Of a stretch of 64,000 nucleotides of DNA, positions 9,808 to 22,037 are shown piece after piece; the stretch's first letter is position 1, and the number at the start of each line of letters is the position of its first letter. The DNA is from Hymenobacter sp. UV11 (GTDB lineage: Bacteria; Bacteroidota; Bacteroidia; Cytophagales; Hymenobacteraceae), in the NCBI RefSeq assembly GCF_004684095.1, contig NZ_SRII01000004.1, positions 409,760 through 473,759 of the forward strand, written 5' to 3'. The position numbers and the translations under genes were made by a program. The notes under the pieces were generated by a model, which saw only the letters and a list, made by a program, of their open reading frames with translations, did not search any database and had not been told where the DNA came from.

Positions 9808-10224
9808 ATGAATCTTTCACACGTATCCTTCCGGTCCTACTTCACCTCCTTGCTTAGCGTGGTGGCGCTCTTGTTCATCATGTCTTCGTGCGGCAGCGAT
9901 AAGGGTAAGGTAGAGGAAGTTAACAAGCTGTATGGCTCAAGCAGCAAGGCGTGGGTGACCGACAAGCAGACCGACGCGGCCGGCGACAAAGTGAAGCAGG
10001 ACGCCGCAGCCCAGGACCAGGAAATCAGCTTTGCCTCGAACGGCACCTACTCAGGCACGCAGAGCGGCAAGTACGTATTTGACCAGGCCGCCAAAACCAT
10101 CGTGATGACCCCCGAAGGCAGCACCACCAGCAGCACGTTCAACATCGAAACCCTGACCGATGACAAGCTGACGCTCGTGAACCCCAACAGCCCCGATTCG
10201 AAGCTGATGCTGAAGACTAAGTAG
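9808..10224 (+). CDS. Small lipocalin-like lipoprotein
   Basis: This is a 138-residue lipoprotein with a long signal segment and lipobox MSSC (Cys near residue 28). The mature part has a charged linker and then a short beta-rich domain (FASNGTYSGTQSGKYVFD, TIVMTPEG, KLTLVN). That layout resembles the lipocalin-like/DUF4923 proteins of Bacteroidota that check for a stated variable in their fold. The function is unknown. A good terminator follows, so it is probably a single-gene unit. Confidence 0.75.
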   Translation: MNLSHVSFRSYFTSLLSVVALLFIMSSCGSDKGKVEEVNKLYGSSSKAWVTDKQTDAAGDKVKQDAAAQDQEISFASNGTYSGTQSGKYVFDQAAKTIVMTPEGSTTSSTFNIETLTDDKLTLVNPNSPDSKLMLKTK

Positions 10225-10254
10225 TAGTAGATTTTAATGGGCCTATGCCCAACC

Positions 10255-10289
10255 CAAACCCTGCGCCGTAACGGGCGCGGGGTTTTTTT
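10255..10289 (+). terminator. Terminator of the lipocalin-like lipoprotein gene
   Basis: The stem AACCCTGCGCC / GGGCGCGGGGTT has a 5-base loop and is followed by seven Ts. It starts about 30 bases after the stop codon. Confidence 0.9.
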
Positions 10290-10380
10290 ATGCGCAAAGG
10301 GCCGGGAGTGGCGTTAAAAAGCGGTCCTTTGCGTTGAAAATTTGGGTAATAAGATGTTTAACTTGAACCTTGACCAGAAA

Positions 10381-12975
10381 ATGAAGTGGTTTTGCCGGCT
10401 GTTGCTGTGGGTGGGTAGCGTAGGGATAATGCCGGCCGCGCGGGCGCAGGTCGCTGCTGGCGAGGTGCCCGCGCACCGCCTGCGCAGCCTGAGCCCGGCC
10501 GATACCACGTTTGCCGAGCTGGAATTTCTGCGGTCGGAAATTGGTGGGGCGCGGGTGGTTTTTCTGGGTGAGCCTACTCACGGTGAGGGCAACGTGCTGG
10601 CCGCCAAGGCGCGGCTGGTGGCCTACTTGCAGCAGCGCCTGGGCTTTACGACGCTGGCCATGGAAAGCGGTTTTTTTGAGCTCAACAAGGCGCAACGCGA
10701 GATAGCGGCCGGCAAGTCGGTTGCTAAAAACCTGAGGAGCAGTATTTTCCCCGTCTGGATGCGCACTCAGGAGTTTCAGGCCGTGGTGCCGCTGGTGGGG
10801 CCCGATGGCCTGCGCGTCACGGGCTTCGACCCGCAGCTGAGCGGCGATTACAGCGACGACCTGGTAGATGACCTGGAAGATTTTCTGGATGAGGGCAAGG
10901 CCAGCGACAAAACCCTAAATTTTGACCTGCTCGACGATGCCGTTGCCTTTATGGCGGAGCACTACGCCTTTCCGCCCACCCAGCCGCTGGCCGCCTTCGA
11001 GGCCGAGCTAGCCAAGACGGAGCCGCTGTTGCGCCGGGCCGCCGCCGCCGCTAGCCCGGCCCGCCGCGCCGAGGCCGCCTTCTGGCAGCAGTGCGTGCGC
11101 AGCCTGCTGGCGCTGGCCCGCGACTACGCCGCCCACGACCCCGGCGCCAAAACCGCCGCCACCTTCGTGGCCGCCGACAGCAACCCGCGCGACGCCCAAA
11201 TGGCCGACAACCTGCTGTGGTACCTGCGCCAGCACCCCGCCGAAAAAGTCATCTGCTGGGGCGCCCTACCCCACTTCGCGGGCCGCGTGAGCGTCCTCAA
11301 CAGCGAGGAGCTGCGCAGCTTTCAGCCGATGGGCCAAGCCGTGCGGGCGGCGCTGCCAGCGGGCCAAGTTTACATTCTGGGTACGCTGGCGGGCGGCGGC
11401 AGCCACGGCCTGCCGGGCACGGCGGGCGTGCCCGTGCCGCCGCCCGCGCCAGGCACCCTGGAGGCCAGTCTGCTGGCCCTCGACTCGCCGGTTGCCTTCG
11501 TGAGCCTGCGGCACGACGCGCCGGGCCGCCAGCTTACTACCTATGCCTTTGACTACCAGCCGCTGGCCGGCCCCTGGAGCGAGGTGGTCGATGGCTTCCT
11601 TTTTTTGCGCGAGGTAGAGCCGCCGCACCTAGTGCCCGCCGATAGCACCACGGCCGCCGCGCCCGCCGATAGCGCCGCCGTGCCCGTGGCGGCCCTACCC
11701 CTGCCCGGCTCGCTGAACCCCGTGCCCAGCCGCACCGGGGCTACCGTGCGGCGCGTAGTAGCGGCCGCCGACGTGTCGGGCCTGCGTACGGTGCGGGGTG
11801 TGGTGCTCGACCAGCGCCGCGCGCCGGTGCCGTATGCCTCGGTGGAGCTGGCCGGGCAGGGTAGGGGCACCGTGGCCGATGCCAACGGCCGCTTTGCGCT
11901 GGCGCTGCCCGGCCCTACTTCCCTGCTGGTGAGCAGCCTGGGCTACAACGCGGCCACGGTGCAGTCGCCGCGCGGCACCGAGGAGCTGACCGTGGTGCTG
12001 ACGCCCGCTAACTATGCCCTCGACGAGGTGCGCGTAGCCAGCGCCCCGCCCGACCCGCCGACTATTCTGAAGAACATCATCAAGAGTATCCCCACCAATT
12101 ATGTGCAGCAGGACTATGCCAGCGAGGTGTATGAGCACCGCCGCCTCAGCAACTTCGACACCCTGCGCTACGAGGCCGAAACCGTGAGCCGGGTGTGGGT
12201 GCCGGCCGGCTACCGGCACTTTGCCGGCGGCTTTTTGATGCTGGAAGGTGGCCCGACGCGGCAGGTGGAGCAGCGCCATGTCCTGGTAGGCGCCGCCAGC
12301 CTGCCGCGCAGCTCCGTGGCCGAAGCTATTGCTGGTCCGGCGGGCAGCGTGGTTGACCCGATGCGGATTTCGCCCCTTTTTGAAGACCGCAACCGCCGCA
12401 AATTCACCCTGAAGCTCGACAGCGTGCGCCAGCGCGGCGCCGAAACGCTGTACGTGCTGAGCTTCGCGGCCAAGAATGCTAACCACCGCAGCACTGGCGC
12501 TTACCTCGAAGGCGTGTACCAGGGTAAGCTGCTGGTGCGCCAGCGCGACTACGCCGTGCTGCGCTACGAGGCACTCTGGCAGCTCGATACGGCCTACTAC
12601 AACGGGGTAGCGCGTAAAAATTACTTGAAAAACAGCCTGGTAGCGCAACTCTACCGCCAGGTGTTCACGGCCACCCGTACCACCCATGTAGTCGATTACA
12701 CCCAGGGCGCCGACAACCGCTACTACGCCCGCCGCAGCCTGGCCCAGTCCGCGAGCGCCGGCCGCGTGCTCAAAACCGGGCAGCCCTTCTACTATCAAAG
12801 TCAGAGCGAGTTATTCTTCAAGCCGCTACCCGATGCCGGCCCGGCCCCAGTGGCGCCCAAGCCGCTCAAGGGTAGCCCGCCCGTGTCGCCCCCCCCGGTG
12901 CCTTACCGCCCCGAATTTTGGAATGGCTACCAGCGGCCGGGCGGCGCGCTGGCTACGCCGGTCGGGCAGCCGTAG
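10381..12975 (+). CDS. Erythromycin-esterase-like domain fused to a carboxypeptidase-regulatory-like envelope protein
   Basis: This is an exported protein of about 864 residues. The ATG at 10381 gives a normal signal peptide (MKWFCRLLLWVGSVGIMPAARAQ); the frame opens at 10342. Residues about 30-410 resemble the erythromycin esterase family: VVFLGEPTHGEGN, TLAMESGFFE and CWGALPHFAG hold the family His/Glu positions. A Pro/Ala linker follows. Residues about 480-560 are a carboxypeptidase-D regulatory-like domain (VRGVVLDQRRAPVPYASVEL, GRFALALPG). The last 300 residues resemble the DUF5686-like part of Bacteroidota envelope proteins (TILKNIIKSIPTNY, YEHRRLSNFDTLRYEAE). Such esterase-like domains need not act on macrolides. 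The combination is unusual and the substrate unknown. Confidence 0.75.
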   Translation: MKWFCRLLLWVGSVGIMPAARAQVAAGEVPAHRLRSLSPADTTFAELEFLRSEIGGARVVFLGEPTHGEGNVLAAKARLVAYLQQRLGFTTLAMESGFFELNKAQREIAAGKSVAKNLRSSIFPVWMRTQEFQAVVPLVGPDGLRVTGFDPQLSGDYSDDLVDDLEDFLDEGKASDKTLNFDLLDDAVAFMAEHYAFPPTQPLAAFEAELAKTEPLLRRAAAAASPARRAEAAFWQQCVRSLLALARDYAAHDPGAKTAATFVAADSNPRDAQMADNLLWYLRQHPAEKVICWGALPHFAGRVSVLNSEELRSFQPMGQAVRAALPAGQVYILGTLAGGGSHGLPGTAGVPVPPPAPGTLEASLLALDSPVAFVSLRHDAPGRQLTTYAFDYQPLAGPWSEVVDGFLFLREVEPPHLVPADSTTAAAPADSAAVPVAALPLPGSLNPVPSRTGATVRRVVAAADVSGLRTVRGVVLDQRRAPVPYASVELAGQGRGTVADANGRFALALPGPTSLLVSSLGYNAATVQSPRGTEELTVVLTPANYALDEVRVASAPPDPPTILKNIIKSIPTNYVQQDYASEVYEHRRLSNFDTLRYEAETVSRVWVPAGYRHFAGGFLMLEGGPTRQVEQRHVLVGAASLPRSSVAEAIAGPAGSVVDPMRISPLFEDRNRRKFTLKLDSVRQRGAETLYVLSFAAKNANHRSTGAYLEGVYQGKLLVRQRDYAVLRYEALWQLDTAYYNGVARKNYLKNSLVAQLYRQVFTATRTTHVVDYTQGADNRYYARRSLAQSASAGRVLKTGQPFYYQSQSELFFKPLPDAGPAPVAPKPLKGSPPVSPPPVPYRPEFWNGYQRPGGALATPVGQP

Positions 12976-12988
12976 GGGAGTAGGACTC

Positions 12989-13075
12989 AGTAGCGCGAAC
13001 CTTGTAGTTCGCGTCCCCGCGCCGCTAAAATCGAGCGAACGGCGCGGGGACGCGAACTACAAAGTTCGCGCTACT
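12989..13075. repeat. Inverted repeat, family 2 (copy 1)
   Basis: The 36-base arms start AGTAGCGCGAAC and end in CCCCGCGCCG on the left. The right arm (13040-13075) is the complement with one mismatch. Each arm contains its own small palindrome, GCGAAC-x6-GTTCGC, so a branched fold is possible. A second copy lies at 35327-35415. Both sit between genes transcribed in or toward the + direction. Confidence 0.88.
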
Positions 13076-13120
13076 GCCCAGCTTCTACACTGACCCCAAA
13101 CTGCTTTAAGTAAAATATTT

Positions 13121-14380
13121 ATGACCCGTTTGCCAGCGCGTTTTTTGGCGCTTCTTTGGTTCTTTTGTGGCGGCTGGGGTAGCAGCTTTGCCACGCCCAC
13201 CGTGCAGGTGCGTCTGCAAGTAGCGCCGGCCACGCACTCATTTGCCTGCGAGTACACCTTTAGCCTGCCAGCTACCGACACGGCCTCCGTAGTGCGGCTG
13301 AATCTGAACCGGCAGTTTTCCATTCAGCATCTTACCAGCTCCCAGGCTATTCGGCAGCGCGTCGTTCGGCGCTATTACCCCTACTTTGCCGATACCATGC
13401 AGCAGGTGGAAGTGCGTTTTCTGGCTCACTTGCGGCGGGCCAGGCAGCTGACATTCACCTACTCGGGCACGCTGGATAAGAACCTGCGCACGGCCCAGGT
13501 GATGGAGTTTAGCGGGCATTCTAACTGGCTGCCCTTTCGGCCGCTGCTTGAATATGAGGTGATTGCCTACTCCCTGGTGGTGAGCGTACCCCCGGCCTAC
13601 CAGGTGCGTAGTGCCACGCCGGGTCAGCACGAGCACGGGCAGTGGACCTTTCGGGGAACGGGCAGCGCCGTGGAAATTACGGCGCTGGTGGCACCCCAGT
13701 TTCAGCAAGTGGCTTCTGCCAAAGGGCCGCGTATTCTGGTGATTAAGGCCGCGCCGCCGCTGCTGGCCCGTGATACCCTGCTGCTGCACAAGGCCGAGGA
13801 TATTATTGCGTTTTACAACCGCTCCCTGGGTGCCCAGGACCCCATCACGCGGTTTAGCGTCTTGCTGCCTGGCACCAACCGCGATGCGTTTGGCCTGCTC
13901 GATAACGCTACCGTTATTACTTATTCTGACTTCGATGTGTCGAAAAAGGACGAGCTGCTGATTCTGGCGCACGAAATCAGCCACAAGTGGTGGGGCTACG
14001 GCTCCGTGCATGACGAAACCGAGTGGCTCAACGAAGCCTTTGCCACGTACGCCAGCCTGCTCTACCTGCGGGCCAGCGGCGACTCAGCGGGCTATCGAAC
14101 CGAGCTGGCCAAGCGGGTGAAATCGGCTGCGGGAGCCCCGGCCATCAGTGGGTTTGACCGCGAGCAAGCGCCCTACCCCCTATTTCGCCGCGTTATTTAC
14201 GATAAGGGAACCGTGGTTCTGGCCGCTCTCCATGCTCGCGTCGGGACAGAAAAAATGTGCGCTATCCTGGCAAAAACTGCCGCCGAAAAAGTCAGTACAA
14301 CGGCCGGCTTCCTGGCAGTAGTTGCGCAGGTGAGCGGCCCGGCCACCCGCCAGTGGCTGGGCGCAGAGCTGCGCCACTAG
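13121..14380 (+). CDS. Compact M1-like (gluzincin) metallopeptidase
   Basis: This is an exported protein of 419 residues with a signal peptide (about residues 1-25). The zinc motif HEISH is followed by WLNEAFATYAS, where the Glu is the third zinc ligand. Upstream, GLLDN stands where M1 aminopeptidases have GAMEN. The WLNE Glu comes 16 residues after HEISH instead of the usual 18, and the whole protein is about half the length of classical M1 enzymes. It keeps an N-terminal beta domain and the catalytic domain but lacks the long C-terminal helical domain. A peptidase role in the periplasm is likely; the specificity is unknown. Confidence 0.82.
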   Translation: MTRLPARFLALLWFFCGGWGSSFATPTVQVRLQVAPATHSFACEYTFSLPATDTASVVRLNLNRQFSIQHLTSSQAIRQRVVRRYYPYFADTMQQVEVRFLAHLRRARQLTFTYSGTLDKNLRTAQVMEFSGHSNWLPFRPLLEYEVIAYSLVVSVPPAYQVRSATPGQHEHGQWTFRGTGSAVEITALVAPQFQQVASAKGPRILVIKAAPPLLARDTLLLHKAEDIIAFYNRSLGAQDPITRFSVLLPGTNRDAFGLLDNATVITYSDFDVSKKDELLILAHEISHKWWGYGSVHDETEWLNEAFATYASLLYLRASGDSAGYRTELAKRVKSAAGAPAISGFDREQAPYPLFRRVIYDKGTVVLAALHARVGTEKMCAILAKTAAEKVSTTAGFLAVVAQVSGPATRQWLGAELRH

Positions 14381-14451
14381 CGGCCACTCGCTAGCAAATT
14401 ATTCCCGTTGCCGGCCGGTTGTGGCCAGGTAAATCACCCCGTAAACACCCG

Positions 14452-15528
14452 CTACCTACCCGCCCGAAACGTGCGCGTGACCCAACCGGGCAAATACGCC
14501 ACGCCCAGCGCCAGGTAGAAATAATAGGTCACGATGCGGTAGAGCAGCACCAGGAAGCTCGTCATGGCCGCCGTGCCCATAAAGCGGCCGAAAAACGTGG
14601 GAAACGCGCCCTCCGCAATGCCCGCGCCGCCCGGCGTGATGGCCAGCAGCAGCACCACTTTGTAAGTGATGTTGCGGGCGAAGATGAACAGGAACGTGCT
14701 CGTCGTCATGGGCGTGAAGGCCGCAATAAGACAGCCAATAATCGCGTAGCGGGCCGTCCACACAAACACGGTGCTCAGGCTGGCGCGCCACCAGTAGGCT
14801 GCGCCCGCACCTTGCAGGTGCTCCGAGGCCAGCACCATTTCCTGGCCCTGGCGATAGGCTTGCCGCCGAAACCTGCGCAGTAGCCGCGTCGAGGCCAGCC
14901 GCACCAGCAGCCGCCGTACCGAGCGCGGGTTGATAAATAGGGCATAAAGCAGCAGTGCCGAATAGGCCGATACGGCCACGTAGCTGAAGATAAAAATGGC
15001 CCGTAGCGTCTGGACAAAGGCCGACTGCAAGCCGTGGGGGTAGAGGCCATCGCCCGCCAGCCACACCACCAGCGGTACCATCAGCACGTAGTACAGGTTG
15101 TCGAGAAAAGCCGTAACGATGGTGTAAGCAATGGATTTGCCCAGCGGAATGCCCTCGCGGGTGAGAATGACCGGGGCCGCCGCCGTGCCACCCGCCGCCG
15201 AGGGCAGCACGCACGAGGCGAATTCCCACACCACAATTACCCCAAACGCCTGCCGCCAGCTCAGGGCCCGCTCCGCGATGTAGCGAATGCGGTAGATGTA
15301 GCCCAGGTCGCGTGCCCACAGCACCAACAGCGTGATTACCAGCCACTCCCACTTGGCATCGAGTAGCGGGGCCAGGTCGCCGGGCTTGTACGAGCGCCAG
15401 AACAGAAACCCCACCACGCTCAACCCAATCAGTGCTGGCAGCACAATGCGCGACGGCCGCAGTTGCCGCAGCAGGTCGGCATCGAGGCTGTTCGGGGCTG
15501 GCGGGGGGGTAGGGGGGGCTGAAGGCAT
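14452..15528 (-). CDS. YbhN/LPG-synthase-TM family integral membrane protein
   Basis: This is a polytopic membrane protein of about 358 residues from the ATG at 15528 (MPSAPPTPPPAP). The longer frame from 15600 adds a Pro-rich stretch with no homology expected. It has about seven or eight hydrophobic segments and family-like motifs EFASCVLPSAAGGTAAAPVIL and TPGGAGIAEGAFPTFF, as in the flippase-like domain of lysylphosphatidylglycerol synthases and YbhN proteins. No synthase domain is attached. It may move or flip a lipid, but the substrate is unknown. The TonB receptor gene upstream on the same strand is separated by a terminator. Confidence 0.82.
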   Translation of the reverse strand: MPSAPPTPPPAPNSLDADLLRQLRPSRIVLPALIGLSVVGFLFWRSYKPGDLAPLLDAKWEWLVITLLVLWARDLGYIYRIRYIAERALSWRQAFGVIVVWEFASCVLPSAAGGTAAAPVILTREGIPLGKSIAYTIVTAFLDNLYYVLMVPLVVWLAGDGLYPHGLQSAFVQTLRAIFIFSYVAVSAYSALLLYALFINPRSVRRLLVRLASTRLLRRFRRQAYRQGQEMVLASEHLQGAGAAYWWRASLSTVFVWTARYAIIGCLIAAFTPMTTSTFLFIFARNITYKVVLLLAITPGGAGIAEGAFPTFFGRFMGTAAMTSFLVLLYRIVTYYFYLALGVAYLPGWVTRTFRAGR

Positions 15529-15597
15529 AGGCACAGTAAAGGTGCGGCAAAAATACGGCGGCCCACCAGCTCGGGGCGGGCGGGGGGGGTAGGAACG

Positions 15598-15634
15598 CAA
15601 AAAGGTCCGGCCGCAACACCTGCGACCGGACCTT
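15598..15634 (-). terminator. Terminator of the outer-membrane beta-barrel receptor gene
   Basis: On the minus strand a 9-bp stem AAGGTCCGG / CCGGACCTT is followed by TTTTT. It lies about 37 bases after the stop of the receptor at 15671 and just before the frame of the YbhN-like protein. Confidence 0.85.
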
Positions 15635-15670
15635 CTCTCACGTAAGCACTTACTCTAAAAACGGCGCAAG

Positions 15671-18709
<3,039 letters not shown>

Positions 18710-18893
18710 AAAAATCATAACGGCCAAAGTGCGCAAACGGCGCACAATAGTTGCACTGCCAGCCTACGTTTTTAGTAAATGGTCGGCCGAGAGCTTTCTT
18801 CTGCCGACTAAGCCAGCCATACTACCGGTTGTGCCGGCCGGCTTAGTTGGCTTCTGGGGCCAGCCTTTCACAACCGCCCACCGTGGCTTGTCG

Positions 18894-18901
18894 TACCTTT
18901 G
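18894..18901 (+). promoter_or_regulatory. -7 promoter element of dxs
   Basis: TACCTTTG matches the Bacteroidota -7 consensus TAnnTTTG and would start transcription about 65 bases before the dxs ATG. A clear TTG at -33 is not seen. Confidence 0.5.
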
Positions 18902-18970
18902 AAGTCGGCCGGCCAATCTTTTAGCCCGCCCCGCGGTTGCTTAGCCGCGCCCCATTTCCTGCTGCCCCCG

Positions 18971-20917
18971 ATGATTATTGAACCCGGCCCGCTCCTGGCG
19001 GCGATATCCTCGCCCGACGATCTTAAAAAACTCGCTCCCGAGCAACTAGTGCAAGTGAGCACCGAATTGCGCGAGTTCATTATCGACACGGTGAGCATCT
19101 ATGGGGGGCACTTCGGCGCTTCGTTGGGGGTAGTGGAGCTAACGGTGGCCCTGCACTATGTTTTCAATACGCCTTACGACCAATTGGTCTGGGATGTTGG
19201 GCACCAGGCTTATGGCCATAAAATATTAACAGGTAGGCGCGACCGCTTCCCCACCAACCGCCGCTACGGCGGCATGTCGGGCTTCCCGAAGATGTCGGAG
19301 AGCAAGTACGACGCCTTTGGCGTGGGTCACAGTAGCACCAGTATCGGGGCGGCGCTGGGCATGGCCGTGGCGTCGGACTACAAAAAAGAGTTTGACCGCC
19401 AGCACATTGCCGTAATCGGCGATGGGGCCATGACGGCGGGCATGAGCTTTGAGGCGCTCAACCACGCCGGCGACATTCGCAACAACATGATTGTCGTGCT
19501 CAACGACAACTGCATGAGCATCGACCCCAACGTGGGCGCGCTCAAGGAATACCTCACCGACATCACCACTTCGCGCACCTACAACAAAGTGCGCGACGAG
19601 CTGTGGAACGTGCTGGGCAAGCTGAGCAAATTCGGCCCCAACCCGCAGCAGATTGCCCGCAAGGTGGAGGCCGCCATGAAGGCTACCCTCCTCAAACAGA
19701 GCAATTTGTTTGAGGCGCTGAATTTCCGGTACTTCGGCCCCGTCGATGGCCACGATGTGCAGCATCTGGTAGCCGTGTTGAATGACCTCAAAAGCATTCC
19801 GGGCCCCAAGCTGCTGCACTGCGTGACCGTGAAGGGCAAGGGCTACGCGCTGGCCGAAAAAGACCAGACGCTGTGGCACGCGCCGGGCCTGTTTGACAAG
19901 ATAACGGGCGAGATTTACAAGAAAATCCCCGACAAGCCGCAGCCACCCAAGTACCAGGACGTATTTGGCCACACGCTGCTGGAGCTGGCCCAGGCCAACG
20001 ATAAGATTATGGGCGTGACGCCCGCCATGCCCAGCGGCTCGTCCTTGAACATTATGATGGCGGCCATGCCCGAGCGCGCCTTCGATGTGGGCATTGCCGA
20101 GCAGCACGCCGTTACGTTTTCGGCGGGCCTGGCTACGCAGGGGCTGGTGCCGTTCTGCAATATCTACTCGTCGTTTATGCAGCGCGGCTACGACCAGGTG
20201 GTGCACGACGTGGCTTTGCAAAACCTGCACGTGGTGTTCTGCCTCGACCGCGCCGGCTTTGCCGGGGCCGACGGCCCTACCCACCACGGCAGCTACGACC
20301 TGGCCTACATGCGCTGCATCCCCAATATCGTGGTGAGCGCGCCCATGAACGAGCAGGAGCTGCGCAATCTGATGTACACCGCCACGCTGCCCGAAAACGC
20401 GGGTCCGTTCAGCATTCGCTACCCCCGCGGCGAGGGCGTAATGCCCGAGTGGCGCACGCCCTTGCAGCGCGTGGCCATTGGCACGGGCCGCGTGGTGCAC
20501 GAGGGCGAGGCGGGCGGCGTGGCCATCCTCAGCATTGGCCACATCGGCAACTACGCCGTGAAGGCCACCGCCACCCTGGCCGCCGAGGGCCTCGACGTGG
20601 GCCACTACGACATGCGCTTCTGCAAGCCGCTCGATGAAGAAATGCTGCTGGCCGTGGCCCGCCGCTACCGCGCCATCGTGACGGTGGAAGACGGCTGCCT
20701 ACCCGGCGGCTTCGGCTCGGCCGTGCTGGAGTTTCTGGCCGATAACGGCCTGCACCTGCCCGTGCGCCGCCTCGGCATCCCCGACCGCGTAGTGGAGCAC
20801 GGCACCCAAGACCAGCTCTACCACGAGTGTGGCTTCGACGCCGTCGGCATTGCGACAACCGTGCGTGAGCTGAGCGCCAAAGTGAGCGACACCGTGCGCG
20901 CTACGGTGCTGGGGTAG
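18971..20917 (+). CDS. dxs: 1-deoxy-D-xylulose-5-phosphate synthase
   Basis: Dxs condenses pyruvate and glyceraldehyde-3-phosphate using thiamine diphosphate, the first step of the MEP isoprenoid pathway. The protein has 648 residues from the ATG at 18971 (MIIEPGPLLAAI), close to the usual 620-640. The frame extends to a TTG at 18899 that overlaps the promoter and is not used. Diagnostic segments are VWDVGHQAYGHKILTGRR, the ThDP/Mg motif GDGAMTAGMSFEALNHAG, DVGIAEQHAVTFSAG and DGPTHHGSYDLAYMR. It stands alone with its own promoter. The call is secure. Confidence 0.97.
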   Translation: MIIEPGPLLAAISSPDDLKKLAPEQLVQVSTELREFIIDTVSIYGGHFGASLGVVELTVALHYVFNTPYDQLVWDVGHQAYGHKILTGRRDRFPTNRRYGGMSGFPKMSESKYDAFGVGHSSTSIGAALGMAVASDYKKEFDRQHIAVIGDGAMTAGMSFEALNHAGDIRNNMIVVLNDNCMSIDPNVGALKEYLTDITTSRTYNKVRDELWNVLGKLSKFGPNPQQIARKVEAAMKATLLKQSNLFEALNFRYFGPVDGHDVQHLVAVLNDLKSIPGPKLLHCVTVKGKGYALAEKDQTLWHAPGLFDKITGEIYKKIPDKPQPPKYQDVFGHTLLELAQANDKIMGVTPAMPSGSSLNIMMAAMPERAFDVGIAEQHAVTFSAGLATQGLVPFCNIYSSFMQRGYDQVVHDVALQNLHVVFCLDRAGFAGADGPTHHGSYDLAYMRCIPNIVVSAPMNEQELRNLMYTATLPENAGPFSIRYPRGEGVMPEWRTPLQRVAIGTGRVVHEGEAGGVAILSIGHIGNYAVKATATLAAEGLDVGHYDMRFCKPLDEEMLLAVARRYRAIVTVEDGCLPGGFGSAVLEFLADNGLHLPVRRLGIPDRVVEHGTQDQLYHECGFDAVGIATTVRELSAKVSDTVRATVLG

Positions 20918-21044
20918 GGGCCTGGCGGGGTGAGTGGGCAAAAGGACATTGCTGAAAAATTGGTAATCAGCTTGGTAGTAAGTTTGCCGGCTGGGCTTGC
21001 CACTGGTCCCGCTAGCTCATTTTCTTACTCACGCGTTCGCTGCT

Positions 21045-21956
21045 ATGCTCCACGATTTACAAGAAGTGCTGCACGCGTACTGGCAGCAGTTTGTGGTGCT
21101 GCTGCCGCGGCTGGTGCTGGCTTTGGTGCTGTTCCTGGTCGTTTGGATAGCCGCCGCGCGACTGCGCCCCTACCTCAACCGCAAGCTGTCGGCCCGTTCT
21201 GATGACCCGCTGCTGACCAGCTTTCTGACCCAGATGGGGCGCTGGCTTGTGGTGTTGGTGGGCCTGCTGGTGGCCATGCGGATTGTTGGCCTCTCGGAGC
21301 TGGTGGGCGGGTTGATGGCAGGCGCGGGCGTGTCGGCGTTCATCGTGGGCTTTGCCTTCAAAGACATTGCCGAAAACTTCCTGGCCGGCGTCATTCTGGC
21401 CTTCAACCGGCCCTTTAACCTCATGGACACCATCTCCATTCAGGATGTGATGGGGCGCGTGCACGAGTTGAACATTCGCAGCACCCGCGTCAAGACCTTC
21501 GATGGCAAGGATGTGTACATCCCGAACGCCACGGTGCTCAAGGAGAAGGTGACTAACTTCACCCGCGACGGCTTTATCCGGCAGGACTTTGTGGTGGGCA
21601 TTGACTTTGATGACAGCGTGGCCGGGGCTACCCAGCTCATTCTGGAGCAGCTGCGCCAGCTGCCCGAGGTGCTGCAAAACCCGCCCCACGAGCCCCTGGT
21701 GATTGTCAACGAGCTGGCCACCAGCACCGTGAATCTGAAAGTGATGTTCTGGACCGAGAGCGACGACTACCGCCGCGGCGTGCTCGAACTGCTGAGCCAA
21801 GTGATGGACCGTACCAAAATAGTGCTGGCCGAAAACGGCTACTCCCTACCCCCCGATATTATTGAGATTCGCCTGCCTGGCTTCCAGAAAGCGCTGCCCA
21901 TCGAGCTAATTCGCAGCGGCAAGCCTCTGCCTGAGCCACCCCCGGCCAAACAATAG
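21045..21956 (+). CDS. Small-conductance mechanosensitive channel (MscS family)
   Basis: This is a 303-residue protein from the ATG at 21045 (MLHDLQEVLHAYW). It has three membrane segments: one near residues 15-40, a second at about 70-90, and the pore helix with the small-residue repeat GGLMAGAGVSAFIVGFAFKD. The beta domain follows with PFNLMDTISI, VKTFDGKDVYIPNATVLKEKVTNFT, and then an alpha/beta C-terminal domain. This is the standard MscS layout for an inner-membrane osmotic safety valve. Confidence 0.94.
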   Translation: MLHDLQEVLHAYWQQFVVLLPRLVLALVLFLVVWIAAARLRPYLNRKLSARSDDPLLTSFLTQMGRWLVVLVGLLVAMRIVGLSELVGGLMAGAGVSAFIVGFAFKDIAENFLAGVILAFNRPFNLMDTISIQDVMGRVHELNIRSTRVKTFDGKDVYIPNATVLKEKVTNFTRDGFIRQDFVVGIDFDDSVAGATQLILEQLRQLPEVLQNPPHEPLVIVNELATSTVNLKVMFWTESDDYRRGVLELLSQVMDRTKIVLAENGYSLPPDIIEIRLPGFQKALPIELIRSGKPLPEPPPAKQ

Positions 21957-22037
21957 TCCGCCCGAAACTGTCTTATCTAAACGCCGTCGGCGGGGCCTAC
22001 CCCCTCGAAGGCGTTCACCCTTAAGACCTTTTCCACT

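Noticed and set aside
10381..11600. Macrolide resistance gene
   Set aside because: The esterase-like family is broad, the protein is exported and fused to envelope domains, and no resistance context or mobile element is nearby, so resistance is not claimed.
14456..15619. 387-residue minus-strand frame parallel to the YbhN-like gene
   Set aside because: It lacks hydrophobic segments and motifs, while the other frame has a polytopic membrane protein with family motifs.
19226..20605. 459-residue minus-strand frame inside dxs
   Set aside because: It is antisense to an unmistakable dxs and carries no domain motif.
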